Shown here in pieces: positions 1 through 6,323 of a stretch of DNA of 6,410 nt. Each line of letters begins with the position of its first letter. Within the stretch, counting starts at the first letter, position 1. Under the pieces are notes generated by a model, which saw only the letters and a list, made by a program, of their open reading frames with translations, was not told the DNA's origin and made no database searches. The translations under genes and the position numbers were made by a program. The stretch comes from Muribaculaceae bacterium (lineage in GTDB: Bacteria; Bacteroidota; Bacteroidia; Bacteroidales; Muribaculaceae): the NCBI GenBank assembly GCA_009775375.1, contig VSPO01000231.1:1-6410 (forward strand), given 5' to 3'.

Positions 1-40
1 AACTCTACGCCTAAAAATTTAACACTTCTAATTGCCCAAT

Positions 41-2287
41 TTAACATATGCACCGTGCTTTCGGCTTGACCCCTTTTTCTTGCGAAGCGGCTATCTTTTC
101 ATCCGTTATCAGACATAGATTGCGTTCCCCTACCATGGTCCAATAATTTCCGTCGGGACGGAGTTTACAGGCGTACAAATTGGCATGATAGGGTACATCT
201 TTCTCAAGGTCATTTAGTTCAAAAGTAAATATTTTCTTGGAGTAAGGAGGAATTGGTTCACCTATAAAAGCATGCGCAGATGGGTTTGATTCTCCGGGTT
301 TATAGATGTATAGTCCGAATCCGTGTTCAACCGCCTTATAAGAATCGTTCTCAATTTCCATGATTACTATGGCTTTGGATTCCGAGACGGCTATTTGCTC
401 ATAGGAATTGACCGACAGATTGAATTTGTTGATGTCGTCATTGCCGAATTCCGAAGCGTTGAACTCTATAAGATTGCTTGAACCGGCTTTTTCATAATTG
501 TAGAGGCATATCAGGAAGTTCTCATTGCTTTCGATGTTGTCAAAGTTGAACTCGATTTCTGTTTGTTCTGATGGATTCAGTTTTACGTTTTGGCTGTCGC
601 TCGATACTTCTTTCCATTCCCCGTCGGCTTTTTTAAAAGCGCGGGCAATTATGTCGCGGTCGTATGCAGAATAGCCCACATTCTTGACCGTAGCATTATA
701 ACTGACGGAAGAAGTGCTGTTGAACCTGAGGGCTTCGTGGTCTTGCCGGAGCACATGGTTCTTGTAGTTCTGCATCTCATTCCGGAAAGAGAAGGATATA
801 AGTCCGTTTTCCTCGCGTATTGAGGTCACAGGTTTGCTCAGCAGATATTCTCCGTTGATGTTTGGATTGTGGAGCGTGGCTGCAGGGAGTGAGGTATCGG
901 TAAATGAGTCGTTTCCGATATATATCGAGGGATAAAGATCCCCTTGATAATCTATGATAAATTCATCCGTATATCTACTAATTGTGGTATCATTATCTGC
1001 CAGTACTACTGCTACACGTTCATGGTCATTCCCTTCGATTCCAGTTCGATTGACCACATTAAGGTCGAAAAGGTGTTTGTCGTAATCAATATGGGTTATA
1101 AGAAGGCCATGTCCTCTAAGATGCAAATCACATCCTGTTTTCTGTCGGTTTTCAAGTAAGAAATACTCGTTGTCGTTATAGTCATTCTTAATCATATAGA
1201 AATCGCCCCCTTCGCTTAGGGCTACCATACCCTTCACATCTGTGTCCTCAGACAGGATTATAGGGTCTTGCCATCCGATGTGATATTTATCGAAAGCTGT
1301 ATATCCGGCTGGTGAAAAACCATTTTCAATATGGCAACCTTCTGCCATTATATCCCAATCTTTCATTCCATAATTGCCGGTTGTTTGGTCGTATGTGTCA
1401 GGTAGTCCGAAGCAATGCGACAACTCATGACAAAAGGATCCGATGCCGCAGGGATACTTGTCGTTGAACATTTCTGATACTATGGCATAATCTGATATAA
1501 TATACCCATTTAAGAATAATTCCGGAATACTTCCTTTATGACTCCAGATGTCGTCATCTCCACCTCCTGTAGAATAAGAAGATCCTGCAAAAATTACCAA
1601 TACTTGTTCAACGAAGTTGTCATTGTTCCAATCATACTTCATGAAGTCGATATTATCCGCAAGATCCATACATGCATCCGTGACAAGCTCGTTCACATGA
1701 GACCACTCCTTGTGTCCATAGTAAGAGGCCTCTCGTTTAGTTGTGACAGGCCCGAAAATTTCGAAAGTAAGATTGAGCTTTCCGTTGCTCTGTGACCGAA
1801 AATAGTCTCTGACACTTCCATTGAAAAGTTCAGTTTTATAGTTGTCTCGGTTCAGAAGGTTGTCAAACCATTGAATGTCATATTCGGGTTTGAATCTTTT
1901 ATCGGGAAATTCAACAAGTATAACCGGTATTTTTCTATCACCTGTCAATGTGCTTTTGTTGACTTTCCCTTTTCTTGTTTGGGTGGCATAAGCATTTGCG
2001 CGTCTCTGTGAAGCCTTTTTAAGGATGATCTGTCCATTCTCGTTGCTTTTATGCCATTTCCCTGTTTCCTTGTTTAAGGCATATACGACCTCCGTCTTGA
2101 CATCTTGCCAGAAATGGCCGTATTCATCGCCCACGAGTCTCATGGTGACGGTTTCCCCGTTCTCCAAGGTGACGGTTTTCCGCAGGTTAGGATTAGCCAT
2201 GTCTGCCTTTGCCTCCGTGTGGACGCCAACCATCGCCATTACCGAGATTAATAATGGGATTAAATTTTTGAAGGTAGAATAAATCAT
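41..2287 (-). CDS. Exported M6-family zinc metalloprotease (immune inhibitor A-like)
   Basis: This 748-residue protein is a predicted secreted zinc endopeptidase of MEROPS family M6. The signal peptide likely ends at EAKA|DMANP (Ala28). Residues about 29-90 are a pro-region typical of the family (ENGETVTMRLVGDEYGHFW). A very basic linker (90-119) precedes the catalytic domain, which opens at IPVILVEFPD (120). Zinc-site residues are in HELSHCFGLPD: His287, Glu288 as base, His291 and probably Asp297. The Met-turn is WDIMAEG with Met314. A calcium-loop-like stretch, D219-x-N-x-D-x-F-V-E227, and the family strand LENRQKTGCDLHLRGHGLL (378-396) are also present. Two beta-sandwich domains follow (about 505-610 and 618-728), the first resembling CARDB or Ig-like folds (ATVKNVGYSAYDRD). 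The protein ends in RCIC with no recognisable type IX sorting domain. All active-site residues are intact. It lies 96 nt after the caspase-like gene, behind a promoter-like element. Natural substrates are unknown. Confidence 0.95.
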   Translation of the reverse strand: MIYSTFKNLIPLLISVMAMVGVHTEAKADMANPNLRKTVTLENGETVTMRLVGDEYGHFWQDVKTEVVYALNKETGKWHKSNENGQIILKKASQRRANAYATQTRKGKVNKSTLTGDRKIPVILVEFPDKRFKPEYDIQWFDNLLNRDNYKTELFNGSVRDYFRSQSNGKLNLTFEIFGPVTTKREASYYGHKEWSHVNELVTDACMDLADNIDFMKYDWNNDNFVEQVLVIFAGSSYSTGGGDDDIWSHKGSIPELFLNGYIISDYAIVSEMFNDKYPCGIGSFCHELSHCFGLPDTYDQTTGNYGMKDWDIMAEGCHIENGFSPAGYTAFDKYHIGWQDPIILSEDTDVKGMVALSEGGDFYMIKNDYNDNEYFLLENRQKTGCDLHLRGHGLLITHIDYDKHLFDLNVVNRTGIEGNDHERVAVVLADNDTTISRYTDEFIIDYQGDLYPSIYIGNDSFTDTSLPAATLHNPNINGEYLLSKPVTSIREENGLISFSFRNEMQNYKNHVLRQDHEALRFNSTSSVSYNATVKNVGYSAYDRDIIARAFKKADGEWKEVSSDSQNVKLNPSEQTEIEFNFDNIESNENFLICLYNYEKAGSSNLIEFNASEFGNDDINKFNLSVNSYEQIAVSESKAIVIMEIENDSYKAVEHGFGLYIYKPGESNPSAHAFIGEPIPPYSKKIFTFELNDLEKDVPYHANLYACKLRPDGNYWTMVGERNLCLITDEKIAASQEKGVKPKARCIC

Positions 2288-2345
2288 ACGGTGTATTGAT
2301 TATAAGATGATTAATTGGTTTAGCTTTTGTTTTGAATATATTTAG

Positions 2346-2383
2346 GTCTTTAATGGGTTGGAACAAATATAATCAGTAAAGAC
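2346..2383. repeat. Inverted repeat with 7-nt arms around the -7 element
   Basis: On the plus strand GTCTTTA at 2346-2352 and TAAAGAC at 2377-2383 are exact reverse complements, separated by 24 nt that contain the putative -7 element. The right arm abuts the stop codon of the caspase-like gene. The pair could be an operator or a loose RNA stem. Seven-nt arms in AT-rich DNA can arise by chance, so support is weak. Confidence 0.3.
2364..2371 (-). promoter_or_regulatory. Bacteroidetes-type -7 promoter element upstream of the M6 protease
   Basis: Read on the minus strand these bases are TATATTTG, an exact match to the TAnnTTTG -7 element of the Bacteroides primary sigma factor. They lie in the 96-nt gap before the metalloprotease start, which would leave a leader of about 70 nt. 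No clear TTTG -33 element lies at the usual distance upstream, so a weak or activator-dependent promoter is more likely than a strong one. This is a motif match only. Confidence 0.45.
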
Positions 2384-3583
2384 TTATAATGTCACATACT
2401 GTCCTAATTTGACATATTTCTTTGAGGCATAATCATAAACAGCGACCCTTATAAAATGATCTTTGCTTGGATTAGTTATATGCAGTTCCTCCATCGGTAT
2501 TGCGAGTTGGAAATTTCTGAATGTAGAATAGGGTTGTCGGGTACCGAACTCCTTTGAAAAGCATACTTTTCCGCCAGTAGTACAGAAACGACCGTTTGTA
2601 TCTTTGACTCCAACGCCTTTCGGACTTTCAAGGAATGCAACCACTCGGCCTCCATCTGCTGAAATGTTTTCGATATTGAAATCGACGTTGACAACCAGAC
2701 AAGGTATTCCCCCTATGTTTACATCCTTCTGTAGGGTCGTTGAGAATATTTTCACGTATATTGGCTTTCCAGAGGGAGGTGAAACTTTGTGTTTCTGTGA
2801 AGATGTTGTGGGTTGTTGTCTGTTGACGTGTATGGCGTATTGTGGTTTCTGCTTTTGGTCGGTGTAGTAGAGTGTTTTCCTTTGGGCTAACGACAAAGCG
2901 TTCTCCCATGTCGGTTCCAATGAAGATGCCGGATTGAGAATTTCTGAAATTGCCTCTCTTAGACTGATTCCATATATGCTGCCCAGACGGTTTCCCGATG
3001 CCCAACTATAGGAATATTGTCCCCGGATACTGGAGGATGTGACAATCTTTTGTTTTCCGTAAAAACCGGTAAACAAAGCCCGGACCTTATTATTGTCGAA
3101 ACCATATTCATGACCCCAGTCATAGCCTGCTCTGCCTCGGCTGTCCATATTGCAGCAACAAGCAATGCTAAGCAATAGTTTTGCATTCCCGCATCTCTCC
3201 TGTAATATTTCGTAAGCGGTGGTTTGCCAATATTGTTTGTCTCTGAAACACATATGCGGCCAGTCGTCATCATCCCAGTTGCATCCATGCCCGTTATAAA
3301 AGAAAACAACTATATCATCCGGCCCAACGGCCATTGATTCCACGTCACGAATGAACTGTGTGGATGTAAATTCGTTGTCGCTATGACAACGAATGTCTTG
3401 TCTATATCCCAATGCGGTGGCTATGTTCTGGCAGAACGAGCGCATGTTGTTCATCTCCATTGTCCTGTCGGCTGCCCGTTGTGCGCTTTCTTTCATATCC
3501 GAGAATATCATGGCATGAAAGGTCTGGGCGGTGGCGGTCAAGCTTATGGCGAACGCCATTATGAATGATAAAACTATTTTCAT
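2384..3583 (-). CDS. Exported caspase-like (clan CD, C14-type) cysteine protease with C-terminal beta domain
   Basis: This 399-residue protein is a predicted cysteine endopeptidase of the caspase fold. The signal peptide (residues 1-19) ends in TATA|QTF, so the protein is exported. The caspase-like domain covers about residues 21-255. Strand 1 is HAMIFSD, a helical region follows, and then IVVFFYNGHG carries the catalytic His99. The next core strand, LLLSIACCCN, carries the nucleophile. Family members usually show an acidic residue two places before the catalytic Cys; here Cys142-Cys143-Cys144 fill this stretch. Cys144, followed by Asn145, is the best candidate by a D-x-C-N pattern. The segment IVTSSSIRGQYSYSW at 180-194 matches the family's following strand and substrate-pocket loop. 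After a polar linker (254-273), residues 275-399 form a beta-sandwich domain of a type I associate with other Bacteroidetes exported proteins (GRVVAFLESPKG, then MEELHI). The start is fixed by the ATGA overlap with the upstream gene. Activity and specificity (Asp versus Arg/Lys) cannot be read from the sequence. Confidence 0.92.
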   Translation of the reverse strand: MKIVLSFIMAFAISLTATAQTFHAMIFSDMKESAQRAADRTMEMNNMRSFCQNIATALGYRQDIRCHSDNEFTSTQFIRDVESMAVGPDDIVVFFYNGHGCNWDDDDWPHMCFRDKQYWQTTAYEILQERCGNAKLLLSIACCCNMDSRGRAGYDWGHEYGFDNNKVRALFTGFYGKQKIVTSSSIRGQYSYSWASGNRLGSIYGISLREAISEILNPASSLEPTWENALSLAQRKTLYYTDQKQKPQYAIHVNRQQPTTSSQKHKVSPPSGKPIYVKIFSTTLQKDVNIGGIPCLVVNVDFNIENISADGGRVVAFLESPKGVGVKDTNGRFCTTGGKVCFSKEFGTRQPYSTFRNFQLAIPMEELHITNPSKDHFIRVAVYDYASKKYVKLGQYVTL

Positions 3584-4161
3584 AGATGTCTTGTTATGTT
3601 GCGGACGTATTTATCTCTTGGAAATTCTTTTTTTAGCATGGAGAAAAGGCTGTCGCGAAGCAATGTGCCGTCATAATCCCAAAAGTCGTTTTTTGTTTGA
3701 AAGCGGCACATGTCGCAGTATGTGGAATAAGACATAACCAAAGAATCCGATCCGGAAACAAACATTATACCGAAATCGGGAATGAACGTACATTCTTTGA
3801 CCATGCTATCGTTTGAGAATGATGTGGGTGTCAACAGCAAATCTTTGATATTCTCATTCAATACTGAATCGTTGGATAGACGTTTGTCAAGTATTTCGCC
3901 TATCGGTTTGCCTGGAACATTGTTAGTGCTGTCGGAGGGGGTCCATCCGTCAATAAGCATCCAATAGATTGAATCTGCACTCAGAATCGCAGTCCGGTAA
4001 GAGTCGGGCAGCAATTCTGAATACGGTGATGGACTTTCTTCGATACTTTCTTGGGCTTTTCCCCGGGTTATGGCATATGATGTGACTCCCGCCATAAACA
4101 GGATGGCTGAGATGAGCAAGATGATTCGTTTTGTCATGGCTTTTGTTGTTTTTAACCTCAT
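3580..4161 (-). CDS. Small exported or membrane-anchored protein with C-x(24)-C-x2-C motif
   Basis: This 193-residue protein has no function I can name. It begins 12 nt after the upstream stop. A second in-frame ATG at 4137 (giving 185 residues, MTKRIILLISA) follows an A-rich stretch and is an equally good start. Residues 11-30 form one hydrophobic segment, either a signal peptide cut near SYA|IT or an N-terminal anchor. A Ser/Asp-rich region follows. The notable part is residues 124-152, where Cys124 (ECTFIPDFGIMF) is followed by Cys149 and Cys152 (YCDMCRF). From memory, a similar layout, C-x-x-P-x-x-G-I-x-F leading to C-x2-C, occurs in small Bacteroidetes hypothetical proteins; I cannot name that family. 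The three Cys could bind a metal or form a disulfide. The TGA stop overlaps the ATG of the caspase-like gene by 4 nt (ATGA), so translation of the two is probably coupled. That suggests a related job, such as inhibitor, chaperone or partner, which is inference. Confidence 0.8.
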   Translation of the reverse strand: MRLKTTKAMTKRIILLISAILFMAGVTSYAITRGKAQESIEESPSPYSELLPDSYRTAILSADSIYWMLIDGWTPSDSTNNVPGKPIGEILDKRLSNDSVLNENIKDLLLTPTSFSNDSMVKECTFIPDFGIMFVSGSDSLVMSYSTYCDMCRFQTKNDFWDYDGTLLRDSLFSMLKKEFPRDKYVRNITRHL

Positions 4162-4173
4162 ATGATGAGCCGA

Positions 4174-5205
4174 TTATTTCGTTATTGTTATTGTCTCTGT
4201 CGTGGAGGTTTCCATTTTTTTGTTCCAGTTCTCATCGTATGTTATCCAGACCTCTTTCAACGTGTGTTCTCCGACTGAAAGATTTGTCAGCAGATACTCG
4301 TGGATATACGGGAATTCTTTGGTTTGGGCGATTTGGTTGCCGTCTAGATAAAGTTCAAAACCGTAATTATAGATAGCATCTTTCCCTTTGAACAACCGTG
4401 CTTTTCCTCGCAGCTTTTCTCCGTTTTTGTAATCGCGGTATCTTGAGCAGATGCTATAGGAATACCTTGCGCTCTTGGTGTCGCATATTTCGTAGGAAGG
4501 GAAAGAAAATTGATTCGTTAGATTTTCTTTTCCTTGGATGTAAACGGCGGATGATGAAATGTTGTGTACGGTGCCGGGTTTTTCTGATATTGTTTTGGTG
4601 AACACGAAAGGAGAAGATGTCTTTTCTCCGATAGAGGTTCCGTCCCAGCTTGCTTTGGCAGAGATTATTTTTGTACCCGGGAAAGACCTTTCCGGGTTGA
4701 AACATAGCTCAAGCCTGAATTCATCGCCGGTGGTCACGAAGTTATAATCCCAATAAATATCAGCTGCCTTATCTGACCCTGACGAATTGTCGATTACTTT
4801 GGTGCAAGTGAAGACAAACGTGTCAATGTCTTTTCCGGATATTGTCAGATTAGCCTTCACGGTATGTGCTCCTGTTGTCCAGTCAGTTGACTCATAGGTG
4901 AATGTATATGGCGATGTGGTTTTGGTCTCTTGAAAGACATCGTCAATATAGTAGTCTACTTTATTGACTTTAAGTTTCCATAAATCCATGTCGAGAAAGA
5001 CGAGAGGTTCCGCTTCAAGATTTATGGAATGGTTACCCAAGCCATACTGACACATTAGATATACTGAATAGGATGGGACAAGCTCGGATATATCACCGGA
5101 TAACTCCACATCCGGATCCTGAGGAAAATCATCACATGATGTGATATTTGTGCAGAATAGACTTACTAATACAATTAGAATATTCTCAAATTTTATTAAT
5201 TTCAT
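4174..5205 (-). CDS. Outer-membrane lipoprotein with three Ig-like repeats
   Basis: This 343-residue protein is a predicted lipoprotein. I place the start at the ATG at 5205. An in-frame TTG at 5244 would add 13 residues and overlap the previous gene by 7 nt, but it would put polar sequence ahead of a normal lipoprotein signal. From the ATG, a Lys-containing n-region and hydrophobic core lead to a lipobox, ITSC, with the lipidated Cys at residue 24. The mature end reads CDDFPQDPD. Early acidic residues resemble the export signal that sends Bacteroidetes lipoproteins to the cell surface, so surface display is plausible. The rest is beta-rich, with three similar units starting near residues 85, 185 and 285. 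Each has a core like Y-(I/L)-D-x(6)-T followed by an aromatic-rich strand and a G-x-H strand. These look like bacterial Ig-like domains suited to binding or scaffolding. No catalytic motif is seen. It lies between the barrel gene and the small CxxC protein. Confidence 0.85.
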   Translation of the reverse strand: MKLIKFENILIVLVSLFCTNITSCDDFPQDPDVELSGDISELVPSYSVYLMCQYGLGNHSINLEAEPLVFLDMDLWKLKVNKVDYYIDDVFQETKTTSPYTFTYESTDWTTGAHTVKANLTISGKDIDTFVFTCTKVIDNSSGSDKAADIYWDYNFVTTGDEFRLELCFNPERSFPGTKIISAKASWDGTSIGEKTSSPFVFTKTISEKPGTVHNISSSAVYIQGKENLTNQFSFPSYEICDTKSARYSYSICSRYRDYKNGEKLRGKARLFKGKDAIYNYGFELYLDGNQIAQTKEFPYIHEYLLTNLSVGEHTLKEVWITYDENWNKKMETSTTETITITK

Positions 5206-5237
5206 AGTCAAAGAATCAATTAAATAATACTGATTTA

Positions 5238-6323
5238 TTACCAAAAAAGTTGAGCACCGACACCAAAATCAATACCACTCATTTCTTTATATCCTTGTAT
5301 CCAGTTGTAGCTTACGGATACAGTTATGGCGAAAAGGTCATTACATGGAATGAAACCCCGAATATTCGGACGCATCATGAACTTAGCCTTCTCAACATCT
5401 TCATATATTGTTGACCCTCCGATTGTTACAACTGGATTGCCATTCCCGTCTGTTTGATAGTTCCTTTCATAGATGGTTTCCTTTCCTTTCAGTATGAGCA
5501 TACCGACTCCCCAGCCAACAGAAAAGTACTTAAGATAAAAAGAGGGGGTTACAGTTACATAGTACTTGGGGTCGAATTCACCGTACGTAATTTTATAATC
5601 CATTAGATTATTGAAATCGCCCTTCCGGGTCGTATATATGTCCTTGTTGAAATTCATACCAAAGTCAACACTGGCCATGAATTTCCATTTAGATCCATAA
5701 AAGGAGACTCCTACAGGGAAAGCTTTGCTGTAATTATAGGTGAGACCCATGCTTCCGTTCTCTTCTTCAAGTTCCCAATCTAAGTCCAGCCCGCTTAAGT
5801 CAATTCTGAGTTTGCGTCGGCCATTTTTTTCGACCCCAACTTGGTAATCCTGAATCTTTGCAATTTTACCGTTTACCAAAACAAACAAGTCGTTCTCATT
5901 AAAATTAGAGGCTCCGGTCATTTGTATGTGGCACGAAACGAAACTTAACTCCTGCCGTCCTTGATAATCGCTTGGAATTAAAGATTGTGGAACTTCCTCA
6001 ACATTTGAAAAGGAAATATTCACTCCTTTGTCGAATTCCTTTTGCATACATGTCAAGTAAGAGGCCCACATATAGTCCTTTGTAGAAGATAATCCATTCT
6101 GGAGAGCTAAGGATCTCATTATATTGTCGCTTATGCGGAAAGCTGATTTAGGATTTTGACTAATCAATTCCTCCAGTTTTTCCAGAGTGGAATAAGTGTT
6201 TGTGCGAGAAGCCAACTTTGACATATTACTGCCAAATTGTTCTACGATATATGTGTCTTGGGCAGTTCCGTCAAAATAGATGCCTAAAGACACTAATGTG
6301 ATGATTATAATTTGTTTGATCAT
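5238..6323 (-). CDS. Exported protein with predicted C-terminal outer-membrane beta-barrel
   Basis: This 361-residue protein is not a named family I recognise. It starts at an ATG with a typical signal peptide (MIKQ followed by a run of Ile, Leu and Val), with likely cleavage after Ala21 (GTA|QD), leaving Gln as the new N-terminus. Residues about 22-120 look mostly helical and soluble. Residues about 125-185 look like a small beta domain (LFVLVNGKIAKIQDY). From about residue 190 to the end, alternating amphipathic beta strands alternate with polar turns, and the chain ends in a final strand with a terminal aromatic residue (GVGAQLFW). This is the usual signature of an outer-membrane barrel recognised by the Bam machinery. 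Three to four hairpins fit, suggesting a small barrel of about eight strands. It is the first gene of the run. The next gene's ATG lies 32 nt after its TAA stop, so co-expression is likely. The barrel call is moderately sure; the function is unknown. Confidence 0.85.
   Translation of the reverse strand: MIKQIIIITLVSLGIYFDGTAQDTYIVEQFGSNMSKLASRTNTYSTLEKLEELISQNPKSAFRISDNIMRSLALQNGLSSTKDYMWASYLTCMQKEFDKGVNISFSNVEEVPQSLIPSDYQGRQELSFVSCHIQMTGASNFNENDLFVLVNGKIAKIQDYQVGVEKNGRRKLRIDLSGLDLDWELEEENGSMGLTYNYSKAFPVGVSFYGSKWKFMASVDFGMNFNKDIYTTRKGDFNNLMDYKITYGEFDPKYYVTVTPSFYLKYFSVGWGVGMLILKGKETIYERNYQTDGNGNPVVTIGGSTIYEDVEKAKFMMRPNIRGFIPCNDLFAITVSVSYNWIQGYKEMSGIDFGVGAQLFW

Larger units (their letters stand above)
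41..6323 (-). other. Predicted five-gene operon for exported envelope and protease proteins
   Basis: Five genes run in the same direction. In transcription order the gaps are 32 nt (barrel to lipoprotein), 12 nt (lipoprotein to CxxC protein), a 4-nt overlap (CxxC protein to caspase-like protease) and 96 nt (caspase-like to M6 protease). All five products start with a signal peptide, lipoprotein signal or single hydrophobic segment. No convincing terminator separates them. Co-transcription of the first four is likely; the fifth may also have its own promoter. A shared role at the cell envelope is inferred from this layout. Confidence 0.65.

Noticed and set aside
30..41. Palindrome AATTG-CC-CAATT at the end of the M6 gene as a possible terminator
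   Set aside because: The 2-nt loop is too tight for a normal hairpin, the stem is AT-rich, it overlaps the stop codon and no T-run follows directly.
16..46. Direct repeat AATTTAACA at 16-24 and 38-46
   Set aside because: A 9-nt AT-rich repeat near the window edge with no other copies seen; probably chance, and no mobile-element ends or target duplication are associated.
590..1159. Plus-strand ORFs of 71 to 85 codons opposite the M6 protease (also at 1538-1795 and 2025-2282)
   Set aside because: They lie wholly antisense to a gene with clear domain motifs, have no signal peptide, domain or upstream promoter-like element, and read like shadow translations.
2287..2384. Frameshift or split gene between the caspase-like and M6 proteins
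   Set aside because: Both proteins have complete N-terminal signal peptides and natural C-terminal ends, and the 96-nt gap has promoter-like sequence, so they are separate intact genes.
2628..3309. Minus-strand ORFs of 125 and 116 codons within the caspase-like gene
   Set aside because: They are in other frames of a gene whose own frame carries the signal peptide, His99 and Cys site; the translations show no recognisable features.
41..3583. Type IX secretion sorting domain on either protease
   Set aside because: Neither C-terminus shows the conserved beta-rich sorting-domain motifs; the M6 protein ends in a short basic RCIC tail and the caspase-like protein in its beta-sandwich strand.
41..3583. 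Caspase-like plus partner genes as an abortive-infection or CBASS-type defence system
   Set aside because: Defence caspases act in the cytoplasm with sensor or gasdermin-like partners. Here every product has an export signal and no nucleotide cyclase, STAND or pore-forming protein is seen.
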